Assembly (NCBI RefSeq): GCF_001634285.1
Contig: NZ_CP015438.1
Location: 554,501 to 618,500, forward strand
Length of the DNA stretch: 64,000 nucleotides
Direction of reading: 5' to 3'
Source of the DNA: Anoxybacillus amylolyticus
GTDB lineage: Bacteria > Bacillota > Bacilli > Bacillales > Anoxybacillaceae
This document shows, in pieces, positions 24,357-31,017 of this stretch. A model generated the notes under the pieces. It ran no database searches. It was given only the letters and a program-made list of their open reading frames with translations, and was not told the DNA's origin. Position 1 is the first letter of the stretch; each line of letters opens with the position of its first letter. The translations under genes and the position numbers were made by a program.

Positions 24357-26636
24357 ATGAAAGAAAAATTATTAGCCTTTATGCGCGATGAAGCGTATAA
24401 ACCACTCACTGTTCAGGAACTGGAAGAAGCGTTCCACATTACGGAAGCAGCCGAATTTAAAGAGCTTGTCAAAACGCTCGTTGCGCTTGAAGAAGAAGGA
24501 TTGATTATCCGCACAAGAAGTAACCGGTACGGATTGCCAGAAAAAATGAACTTAATTCGCGGCAAAGTGACAGGGCATGCGAAAGGGTTCGCATTTGTTG
24601 TGCCAGAAGACCCGACGCTTGATGATATTTTCATTCCGCCATCGGAATTAAAAAATGCGATGCATGGCGATACGGTGCTTGTACGTGTTAATGCACACCC
24701 GACAGGCGCTCGTAAAGAAGGAACGATCGTCCGCATTATTGAGCGCGGCGTAACGGAAATCGTCGGAACGTATACAGAAAGCAAAAACTTCGGCTTCGTC
24801 ATTCCGGACGACAAAAAAATCGTCAACGATATTTTTATTCCGAAACATGCGGCAAATGGCGCAGTCGAAGGGCACAAAGTCGTTGTCCGCTTAACGACGT
24901 ATCCAGAAGGACGCATTAGCGCAGAAGGGGAAGTTATTAAAATTCTCGGCCATAAAAACGATCCGGGCGTCGATATTTTATCGATCATTCATAAGCACGG
25001 CTTGCCGCTACAATTTCCGGAAGACGTCATCGCCCACGCCAACAGCATTCCCGATACGATTTCCGAAGAAGATTTAGAAGGGCGTCGCGATTTGCGCAAT
25101 GAGATGATTGTCACGATCGACGGGGAAGACGCGAAAGATTTAGACGACGCGGTGACGGTGACGAAGCTCGAGAATGGACATTATAAACTTGGCGTCCATA
25201 TTGCCGACGTCAGTCATTATGTCACGGAAGGATCACCGATTGATCGGGAAGCATATGAGCGTGGAACGAGCGTTTATTTAGTAGATCGCGTCATTCCGAT
25301 GATTCCGCACCGTTTATCCAATGGCATTTGCTCGCTCAACCCGAAAGTGGATCGCCTAACGTTATCGTGCGAGATGGAAATTAACGACCGTGGCGAAGTC
25401 GTCCACCATGAAATTTTTCAAAGCGTCATTCGCACGACAGAGAGAATGACGTATTCCGATGTGAACCGCATTCTCGTCGATAAAGACGAGGCGCTTCGAG
25501 AAAAGTATGCTCCGCTTGTGCCGATGTTTGAGATAATGGCAGAGTTGGCGGATATTTTACGAAACAAGCGCATGAAGCGCGGGGCGATTGATTTTGATTT
25601 TAAAGAGGCAAAAGTGCTCGTCGATGAAAATGGCAAGCCGTACGACGTCGTGTTGCGTGAACGTTCGGTTGCGGAGCGATTAATCGAAGAATTTATGTTA
25701 GCAGCGAACGAAACGATTGCTGAACATTTCCATTGGATGAATGTTCCGTTTATTTATCGTGTGCATGAAGATCCGAAACCTGAAAAATTGCAGCGCTTTT
25801 TAGAGTTTATTACGAATTTCGGTTATATTGTTAAAGGAACAGGAAACCAAATTCATCCGCGCGCGTTGCAAGAAGTTCTAGAAGCAGTGCGTGGTGAGCC
25901 GGAAGAAATGGTCGTTTCGACCGTCATGCTTCGGTCGATGAAACAAGCGCGTTATGATGCAGAAAGCCTCGGTCACTATGGATTATCAACCGAATTTTAT
26001 ACGCATTTCACGTCACCGATTCGTCGCTACCCAGACTTAATCGTTCATCGCCTTATTCGCACCTATTTAATTAACGGACAAATCGATGAACAAACGCAAC
26101 AAAAATGGGCGGAGAAGCTTCCGGAAATTGCGGAGCATACGTCGAATATGGAGCGGCGTGCGGTAGAGGCAGAGCGTGAAACCGACGACTTGAAGAAGAC
26201 GGAGTTTATGGAAGATAAAATCGGCATGGAATTTGACGGCATTATTAGCTCGGTGACGAATTTTGGTTTGTTTGTCGAGCTGCCGAACACGGTGGAAGGG
26301 CTTGTGCACGTCAGCTATTTAACAGACGATTACTATCATTACGACGAGCAACATTATGCGATGATTGGGGAGCGAACGGGGAAAGTATATCGCATCGGCG
26401 ACGAAATTACGGTGCGTGTCATTAACGTGAATAAAGAGGAGCGCATCGTCGACTTTGAAATTGTCGGCATGAAAGGACGGCGCAATCAAAAAGCAAAAGC
26501 CTCGCCAGTCGTTATTGAAGGAAAGCGGAAAAAGAAAAAAAGCGACGAAAAATGGCCGACGAAAAAGGAAAAGAAAAAGCCGAAGTTTTATGAAGACATT
26601 CCAAAAATGAAAAAGAAGAAAAAGAAAAAACGATAA
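24357..26636 (+). CDS. rnr: Ribonuclease R
   Basis: RNase R is a 3'-to-5' exoribonuclease that degrades structured RNA and works with SmpB-tmRNA in clearing faulty mRNAs. Domain order: a winged-helix region (residues 1-65), two cold-shock domains ([20 protein letters not shown] and [17 protein letters not shown]), the RNB catalytic domain with [16 protein letters not shown] holding the metal-binding aspartates, an S1 domain ([17 protein letters not shown]), and a lysine-rich tail. Length is 759 residues. ATG 24357 with AAAGGAGG is preferred over an upstream GTG inside the esterase gene. Confidence 0.96.
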   Translation: MKEKLLAFMRDEAYKPLTVQELEEAFHITEAAEFKELVKTLVALEEEGLIIRTRSNRYGLPEKMNLIRGKVTGHAKGFAFVVPEDPTLDDIFIPPSELKNAMHGDTVLVRVNAHPTGARKEGTIVRIIERGVTEIVGTYTESKNFGFVIPDDKKIVNDIFIPKHAANGAVEGHKVVVRLTTYPEGRISAEGEVIKILGHKNDPGVDILSIIHKHGLPLQFPEDVIAHANSIPDTISEEDLEGRRDLRNEMIVTIDGEDAKDLDDAVTVTKLENGHYKLGVHIADVSHYVTEGSPIDREAYERGTSVYLVDRVIPMIPHRLSNGICSLNPKVDRLTLSCEMEINDRGEVVHHEIFQSVIRTTERMTYSDVNRILVDKDEALREKYAPLVPMFEIMAELADILRNKRMKRGAIDFDFKEAKVLVDENGKPYDVVLRERSVAERLIEEFMLAANETIAEHFHWMNVPFIYRVHEDPKPEKLQRFLEFITNFGYIVKGTGNQIHPRALQEVLEAVRGEPEEMVVSTVMLRSMKQARYDAESLGHYGLSTEFYTHFTSPIRRYPDLIVHRLIRTYLINGQIDEQTQQKWAEKLPEIAEHTSNMERRAVEAERETDDLKKTEFMEDKIGMEFDGIISSVTNFGLFVELPNTVEGLVHVSYLTDDYYHYDEQHYAMIGERTGKVYRIGDEITVRVINVNKEERIVDFEIVGMKGRRNQKAKASPVVIEGKRKKKKSDEKWPTKKEKKKPKFYEDIPKMKKKKKKKR

Positions 26637-26637
26637 G

Positions 26638-26670
26638 AAAAGCCTCCACCGGTGAGGCTTTTCCTTTCTT
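26638..26670 (+). terminator. Terminator after rnr
   Basis: AAAAGCCTC (26638-26646) pairs with GAGGCTTTT, with ACC/GGT continuing across a bulge, and a T-rich tail follows. smpB may still be transcribed by read-through, as no strong promoter is visible between them. Confidence 0.75.
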
Positions 26671-26714
26671 CTTATTTTTGCTAAAATATTGCTTGTCCGA
26701 AGGGAGGGAAACGT

Positions 26715-27179
26715 ATGCCAAAAGGGGAAGGGAAAGTCATTGCCCAAAATAAAAAAGCGCATCACGATTATTTTATCGAAGAAACGTACGAAGCAGGGCT
26801 TGTGTTACAAGGTACGGAAATTAAGTCGATTCGCGCAGGCAAAGTGAACTTAAAAGATTCATTTGCAAAAGTGGACAAAGGCGAAGTGTTTTTGCATAAT
26901 ATGCATATTAGCCCGTATGAACAAGGCAACCGTTACAACCATGACCCGCTGCGGACGCGCAAACTATTGCTTCATCGCCGCGAAATTAGTAAGCTTATCG
27001 GTTATACGAAAGAACAAGGCTATACGCTCGTGCCGCTCAAGCTATATATTAAAGATGGCTTTGCGAAATTGTTGTTAGGTGTCGGAAAAGGGAAGAAAAA
27101 ATACGACAAACGGGAAGATATGAAAAAGAAAGAAGCACAACGTGAAGTCGAACGTGCTTTCCGCGAACGGCAGAAATAA
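26715..27179 (+). CDS. smpB: SsrA-binding protein SmpB
   Basis: SmpB binds the tRNA-like part of tmRNA and delivers it to stalled ribosomes. The beta-barrel core shows [39 protein letters not shown] and [14 protein letters not shown], with [20 protein letters not shown] and a basic C-terminal tail ([20 protein letters not shown]) that enters the decoding site. Length is 154 residues. ssrA lies about 100 bases downstream. Confidence 0.97.
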   Translation: MPKGEGKVIAQNKKAHHDYFIEETYEAGLVLQGTEIKSIRAGKVNLKDSFAKVDKGEVFLHNMHISPYEQGNRYNHDPLRTRKLLLHRREISKLIGYTKEQGYTLVPLKLYIKDGFAKLLLGVGKGKKKYDKREDMKKKEAQREVERAFRERQK

Positions 27180-27195
27180 ATCCAGTATGTTACAA

Positions 27196-27223
27196 TTGCA
27201 AAACAGCGGAAATGTGCTATAAT
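27196..27223 (+). promoter_or_regulatory. Strong promoter of ssrA
   Basis: TTGCAA at 27196-27201, a 16-bp spacer, then a perfect TATAAT at 27218-27223 preceded by the TGC extension. This implies a 5' leader of about 45 nt removed during tmRNA maturation. Confidence 0.8.
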
Positions 27224-27275
27224 AAAGGATGTCAGCCAGTTATAGAAGCTTAAGCTATTTCGTACGTTTCTCTAC

Positions 27276-27625
27276 GGGGACGTTACGGATTCGACAGGGG
27301 TAGATCGAGCTTAAGCTGCGAGCCGAGGGGATCGTCCTCGTCAAAACGTCACTTAAAGATAACTGGCAAAGAAAACTACGCTTTAGCTGCTTAATTAATG
27401 CGGCTAGCTCCTACCGTCATCGCCCATGTGGCGGCCTAGGGGTTCATAACAAGTGGGCTACGCCCAAGTCCGCCGTCTGAGGACGCGGGAAGAGACCAAT
27501 CAGACTAGCTGCTCGGAGGCCTGTCGGTAGGCGGAAGAAGCGGCGAAAGTGAAATATACCGACTACGCTCGTAGATGCTTAAGTGGCGATATCTCTGGAC
27601 GTGGGTTCGACTCCCACCGTCTCCA
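27276..27625 (+). ncRNA. ssrA: Transfer-messenger RNA (tmRNA)
   Basis: tmRNA rescues stalled ribosomes by acting as tRNA-Ala and then as mRNA for a degradation tag. The acceptor stem pairs GGGGACG (27276-27282) with CGTCTCC (27618-27624), with A at 27625. The 5' segment GTTACGGATTCGACAGGGG and the T arm GTGGGTTCGACTCCCAC are characteristic. The tag frame runs from GGC 27365 to TAA 27394 and encodes GKENYALAA after the alanine from the charged tmRNA, ending in the expected ALAA. The 3' CCA is not encoded. The last 18 nt of the gene plus two flanking bases are repeated at 29689, marking it as an integration site. Confidence 0.96.
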
Positions 27626-27627
27626 TA
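27610..27627 (+). repeat. Left copy of the 18-bp att-like direct repeat (ssrA 3' end)
   Basis: ACTCCCACCGTCTCCATA, the 3' end of ssrA, recurs without mismatch at 29689-29706. The 3' end of ssrA is a classic attB for tyrosine recombinases. Confidence 0.9.
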
Positions 27628-27636
27628 TATACGAGT

Positions 27637-27666
27637 AAAAACGACTGCACGCGCGGTCGTTTTTTA
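27637..27666 (+). terminator. Terminator directly after ssrA (inside the island)
   Basis: AAAAACGAC (27637-27645) pairs with GTCGTTTTT (27656-27664) around a GC-rich loop, with a continuing T run. Confidence 0.85.
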
Positions 27667-27818
27667 TTTTTCAAAAATCCGTATGATACGCAATAGTGAT
27701 GTGAATACCTGCCCTTGGGGTGGGTATTTTTTTATTTTAATACAAAATTAGACAATCATTTTGGCGAAAATTTATTACTATTGGAATTAGTGGATAAAGT
27801 TTTGAAATGGGGGGCTCA

Positions 27819-28988
27819 ATGATGTACGTTGTAGATGGATTAGGTAGAATCTATTATCCCTCGAACTATACCCATTATTTATGGAATGGACAAACGCTAA
27901 AGAGAGGGGATCAGAATGATTATGTAAAAACATTGCAGTCTTGGCTTCATAAAGCTGGATTCAATCCAGGAGACATTGATGGAATTTATGGTGCAAATAC
28001 AGAAAAGGCTGTGAAGGAATTTCAAAAGAAGGTTGGAATCACAGCTGACGGAATTGCAGGAAAACAAACCTATCAGGCTCTGCAAAAGTATGTCAAAACA
28101 CAAACAACGATTTCCCCATTGAATTCATCAAGCAGTAGCAATGATCATTGGACAGGTCAAACACTTAGAGAAGGAAGTCGGGGACAAGCAGTAAAAGATT
28201 TGCAGGCTAAACTTCAAAGGTTAGGGTATAACATTGGAGCGATCGATGGCATTTACGGTAAACAAACAGTTGAGGCTGTGAAAAGCTTTCAAAAAGCACA
28301 TGGATTGACAGTAGACGGCGTAGCTGGTAAAAACACTTATCATGCTATTGAGCAGACACTGCAACAAAAAAATTATTATGATAAAAAAACGGTTATTGAG
28401 AATAAATATAAAGCATTGGAAAACAAGGTTCATTCTAAAAACTCGACCTGGGAAGAAGTGGCGAAATCTTTAAAAGAAATTGCAAAATTAGGCTTTGATT
28501 TTATCATTGGGGATGATATTAAAACTTTATTGGATGGCAATGCTAGTACAATAGATAAATTGATTGCTTCCCTAAGCTTTATTCCAAGTGGTAAAGTTGT
28601 AAATGAGGGTGTTAAACTGAGTAAAATGGGGAGTAAAGTATTGCTGAGGCTTGATTTGCAATTTTTTGCTAGAGAAGCAGTACATTCTGTTATTAGATCT
28701 TTACCGGAAAATCCTAAAGATTTATTGAAGAGGGGATGGCAGGATGTAACTGATCCAAGAATGAAAGCAAATACTAAAATGAGAGAATATAAAGACCCTG
28801 TAACGGGTCTAAAAGTTAGATTTGACCCAGCAACGCCAGGAGCAAGTGGTTATGAAGGGAAAGATCATTATCATATATATAATCCTAATGCCACAGGAAA
28901 AAATGATATGTATTTGGACATAAATGGTAACCCGGTGGCAAAGGGATCAAAAGCTTCGCATATTGTGATTAATAGGGGGAAGAAATGA
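27819..28988 (+). CDS. Polymorphic-toxin-like protein with two peptidoglycan-binding domains
   Basis: About 389 residues with a modular layout. Two PG_binding_1 domains are visible at about residues 28-90 (LKRGDQNDYVKTLQSWLHKA, IDGIYGANTEKAVKEFQKK) and 113-178 (GQAVKDLQAKLQRLGY, IDGIYGKQTVEAVKSFQKAH), separated by a serine-rich linker. A helical pre-toxin-like region follows (IKTLLDGNASTIDKLIASLS, FIPSGKVVNEGVKL). Next come the LRLDLQFFA motif often seen before toxin tips and a small C-terminal domain with GKDHYHIYNPNATGKNDMYL and NGNPVAKGSKASHI. That tip recalls histidine-containing RNase-type toxins (type 24 from memory, unverified). No signal peptide or membrane segment is seen. The start is uncertain (27807, 27819 or 27822). 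It overlaps the next gene. Confidence 0.7.
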   Translation: MMYVVDGLGRIYYPSNYTHYLWNGQTLKRGDQNDYVKTLQSWLHKAGFNPGDIDGIYGANTEKAVKEFQKKVGITADGIAGKQTYQALQKYVKTQTTISPLNSSSSSNDHWTGQTLREGSRGQAVKDLQAKLQRLGYNIGAIDGIYGKQTVEAVKSFQKAHGLTVDGVAGKNTYHAIEQTLQQKNYYDKKTVIENKYKALENKVHSKNSTWEEVAKSLKEIAKLGFDFIIGDDIKTLLDGNASTIDKLIASLSFIPSGKVVNEGVKLSKMGSKVLLRLDLQFFAREAVHSVIRSLPENPKDLLKRGWQDVTDPRMKANTKMREYKDPVTGLKVRFDPATPGASGYEGKDHYHIYNPNATGKNDMYLDINGNPVAKGSKASHIVINRGKK

Positions 28989-29332
28989 TGAGAATATCTG
29001 ATTTTCTTAAAAGATATAATTTACATGGGAGTTTAATTAATAATGTGGAATATGATTCCACTACAAAAAGAGTATCTCTTGAAACTGAGTTATGTAAATG
29101 GCAGCAATTTGATTATGACGAAACTAAAGATCCTGAAATGATTGAGGGATTCATTGTTTTTGAAGATGTAACATATTTTGAAACAGATTGCGTTAAAGAC
29201 TTTGATGCTGATGAAATATTGGAAGTGGTGCTTATTTCCGCAACTCAATCGCTTGAAAAAGTTAAAATAGTAACCGATGGGGTGAACATCATCATTATTG
29301 AGGCAGGGAATGTAGAGTGGCACTCACTTTGA
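28985..29332 (+). CDS. Putative immunity protein for the upstream toxin
   Basis: A 115-residue acidic protein (many Asp and Glu, for example DYDETKDPEMIEGF and CVKDFDADEILEVV) with no signal peptide. I do not recognise its family. The call rests on position: its ATG overlaps the toxin stop (ATGATGA), giving coupled translation, and small acidic proteins directly after polymorphic toxins are usually their immunity partners. Base composition matches the toxin gene and differs from the chromosome around it. ATG 28988 is an equally possible start. Confidence 0.6.
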   Translation: MMRISDFLKRYNLHGSLINNVEYDSTTKRVSLETELCKWQQFDYDETKDPEMIEGFIVFEDVTYFETDCVKDFDADEILEVVLISATQSLEKVKIVTDGVNIIIIEAGNVEWHSL

Positions 29333-29360
29333 GTTCAATGCTTGAGGAAAAGACATTAAA

Positions 29361-29498
29361 ATGTATACAGCGCATACAGTTGTATCGAACGATATTGCTT
29401 CATACAGTTTCGAGAAACAAAGGGAGGGTGATATCACATATGAAGATGAACCACCTCGCGAAATAAGTAAAGGTAGATGGTACGTATGGGACATATAA
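29361..29498 (+). CDS. Short orphan reading frame in the island (45 aa)
   Basis: An ATG-started frame of 45 codons reading MYTAHTVVSNDIASYSFEKQ at the start and EISKGRWYVWDI at the end. No clear ribosome site is seen. It may be the tail of a lost larger gene. I do not recognise it, and coding status is unsure. Confidence 0.25.
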   Translation: MYTAHTVVSNDIASYSFEKQREGDITYEDEPPREISKGRWYVWDI

Positions 29499-29500
29499 AG

Positions 29501-29569
29501 ATGAAGTCAAGTGATGTGGTGATACTGGTGTGCTTCGTTATTGTTCTAATTATTGCTTATTTTGGCTAA
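29501..29569 (+). CDS. Possible 22-aa single-pass membrane peptide
   Basis: A short frame reading MKSSDVVILVCFVIVLIIAY then FG: a polar N-terminus followed by one hydrophobic helix, and directly followed by a terminator. No convincing ribosome site is seen. It could be a real small hydrophobic peptide or chance. Confidence 0.25.
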   Translation: MKSSDVVILVCFVIVLIIAYFG

Positions 29570-29571
29570 AG

Positions 29572-29596
29572 AAAAGGCGGAGTGATCCGCCTTTTG
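29572..29596 (+). terminator. Terminator within the island
   Basis: AAAAGGCGGA (29572-29581) pairs perfectly with TCCGCCTTTT (29586-29595) around GTGA. Confidence 0.8.
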
Positions 29597-29628
29597 CACT
29601 CAAAAATAATTTTGCACGAATTTTGCAC
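29592..29628 (+). repeat. Three TTTTGCAC direct repeats near the right island end
   Basis: TTTTGCAC occurs at 29592-29599, 29610-29617 and 29621-29628, 60-97 bp from the right 18-bp repeat. The spacing and location fit arm-type integrase sites, but no integrase is present to test this. Confidence 0.45.
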
Positions 29629-29688
29629 AGTAAGAAAATTGAGGGGTTATAAACTTTGAAAAATCAAGGTTTTGAGGGTAGGAGTTTT

Positions 29689-29706
29689 ACTCCCACCGTC
29701 TCCATA
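29689..29706 (+). repeat. Right copy of the 18-bp att-like direct repeat
   Basis: ACTCCCACCGTCTCCATA, identical to 27610-27627, with partial similarity continuing (CATAACGAG against TATACGAG). Confidence 0.9.
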
Positions 29707-29720
29707 CATAACGAGTTTAG

Positions 29721-29750
29721 ACCCGCTAGACTATATGGCTAGCGGGCTTT
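29721..29750 (+). terminator. Hairpin after the right repeat, possibly the original ssrA terminator
   Basis: CCCGCTAG (29722-29729) pairs with CTAGCGGG (29739-29746), followed by CTTTCATTT. Placed just past the right repeat, it would have followed ssrA before the island inserted. It may also serve the convergent diguanylate cyclase gene. Confidence 0.6.
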
Positions 29751-29758
29751 CATTTGCT

Positions 29759-30829
29759 CTACTGCTTCTCCCAGACGACTTTGTTTCTTCCTGTTTGCTT
29801 AGCAATGTATAAATATTGGTCCGCTTGTTCGATTGCTTTTTCGATGCGGTTGTCGCAGTTGAGTGGAGCAACGCCGATTGATACGGTAATTGATGGGAGC
29901 GGCTGGTTGTCAACAGTAAAGAACGTGTGCTTTTCAATCTCTGTTCTTAGACGGTTAAGCAATTTTGCTGCTTCTGACTCACTTTCCGTAGAAATGCAGG
30001 CAATAAATTCTTCTCCGCCATATCGTCCAGCAATCATTTGACTAGGAGCAAACGATTGAATCATCTGTGCCAACCCCTTCAACACTTCGTCTCCATTTTG
30101 ATGTCCATACGTATCATTGATGCGCTTAAAAAAATCGACATCAATCATCGCGATACAACGTCTGCGGTGTTTTGTATTGACGACTTCGACAAATTTACGC
30201 ATGTTATACAAATGCGTAAGCGGATCATGGTCCGCATAAAAACGTAATTTTTGGATTAATTGAACGTGGTGGATGCTTAACCGAATGAAAAAATGCAATA
30301 ACGTTGCTCCAAAGTGAAAAGAGAAAAAACGTAAAAGTGCAATCTGCTTGAATACTTTCCAGCCGGAAGGAACAAGAAAAATAATGGGCAGATCGGAAAG
30401 AAGCCAAAAAGCAGAAAATGCGAAAAAGCTATGAACATAAGTAAAACGTTTCATACTGTCCAACCGATGAAAACATAGTGCCAAAATGGTCGGCAAGATA
30501 AGTCCAAACACAATGCCCGGCACGGCACCGCTGCCACCCATCAGCCATCGCCAAATAGAAGCGATCACTAGTGCTGGGAGTGCATAACTTGGTCCGTGGA
30601 GCCATGCTAAAATGGTTAATGGAATGGTTCGCAAGTCGAACCGATACTCACCGATGAAAAGAGGCATATAAAACATACTGACGGTTGCTAGTGAAACGAT
30701 GCTAATGTGGATCCACTGTATTCGCTTTTTTTTTTTAAATTCCCAATCGCCCTCACGAAAATAAAGCGTTTGAATACATAAATGCATTAATAACAATATG
30801 CATATATTAGATAAGATGGATTGGAGCAA
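29759..30829 (-). CDS. Membrane diguanylate cyclase (5TM-GGDEF)
   Basis: A 356-residue protein. Residues 1-190 form about five or six hydrophobic helices of the 5TMR-LYT type (ILSNICILLLMHLCIQTLYF, ISIVSLATVSMFYMPLFIG and others). Residues 195-355 are a GGDEF domain: DHDPLTHLYNMRKF, CIAMIDVDFFKRINDTYGHQ, and the signature AGRYGGEEF. The GGEEF active site and metal-binding Asp are intact, so cyclic-di-GMP synthesis is expected. The RxxD inhibitory site normally just before the signature is absent. Architecture and length resemble B. subtilis DgcK. The gene stands alone, divergent from the pyruvate-kinase-like gene and close to an HD-GYP-like gene. Confidence 0.9.
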   Translation of the reverse strand: MLQSILSNICILLLMHLCIQTLYFREGDWEFKKKKRIQWIHISIVSLATVSMFYMPLFIGEYRFDLRTIPLTILAWLHGPSYALPALVIASIWRWLMGGSGAVPGIVFGLILPTILALCFHRLDSMKRFTYVHSFFAFSAFWLLSDLPIIFLVPSGWKVFKQIALLRFFSFHFGATLLHFFIRLSIHHVQLIQKLRFYADHDPLTHLYNMRKFVEVVNTKHRRRCIAMIDVDFFKRINDTYGHQNGDEVLKGLAQMIQSFAPSQMIAGRYGGEEFIACISTESESEAAKLLNRLRTEIEKHTFFTVDNQPLPSITVSIGVAPLNCDNRIEKAIEQADQYLYIAKQTGRNKVVWEKQ

Positions 30830-30907
30830 TGTTTATCACTTCCAAACGAAAGATAAATGATGACTTACTAAAATTATAAAAAAAATATTCATAAAAAGAT
30901 AGAACCG

Positions 30908-30938
30908 TTTCGTCGATTTTCGACATTTACATTATAAT
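30908..30938 (+). promoter_or_regulatory. Weak promoter candidate for the pyruvate-kinase-like gene
   Basis: A perfect TATAAT at 30933-30938 is present but the -35 region (around TTTCGT at 30908) is poor. Confidence 0.35.
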
Positions 30939-31017
30939 CACAGTAATTTTGCTCAGCTCTTTCTACTTAATACTTTCCAGTGGCATTGAATATCCTATAC
31001 TAGGGGTGAAGATAGAT

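Larger units (their letters stand above)
27628..29706 (+). mobile_element. Remnant genomic island integrated at ssrA, carrying a toxin-immunity pair
   Basis: The segment is bounded by perfect 18-bp direct repeats of the ssrA 3' end (27610-27627 and 29689-29706). Inside, the sequence is visibly richer in A and T than the flanking genes. It encodes a polymorphic-toxin-like protein and a coupled small acidic protein, plus short orphan frames. Three TTTTGCAC repeats sit near the right boundary. No integrase, excisionase or replication gene is present, so it is either a decayed island or a passive cassette moved by an integrase in trans. The boundaries are seen directly; the integration mechanism is inferred. 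Confidence 0.75.
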
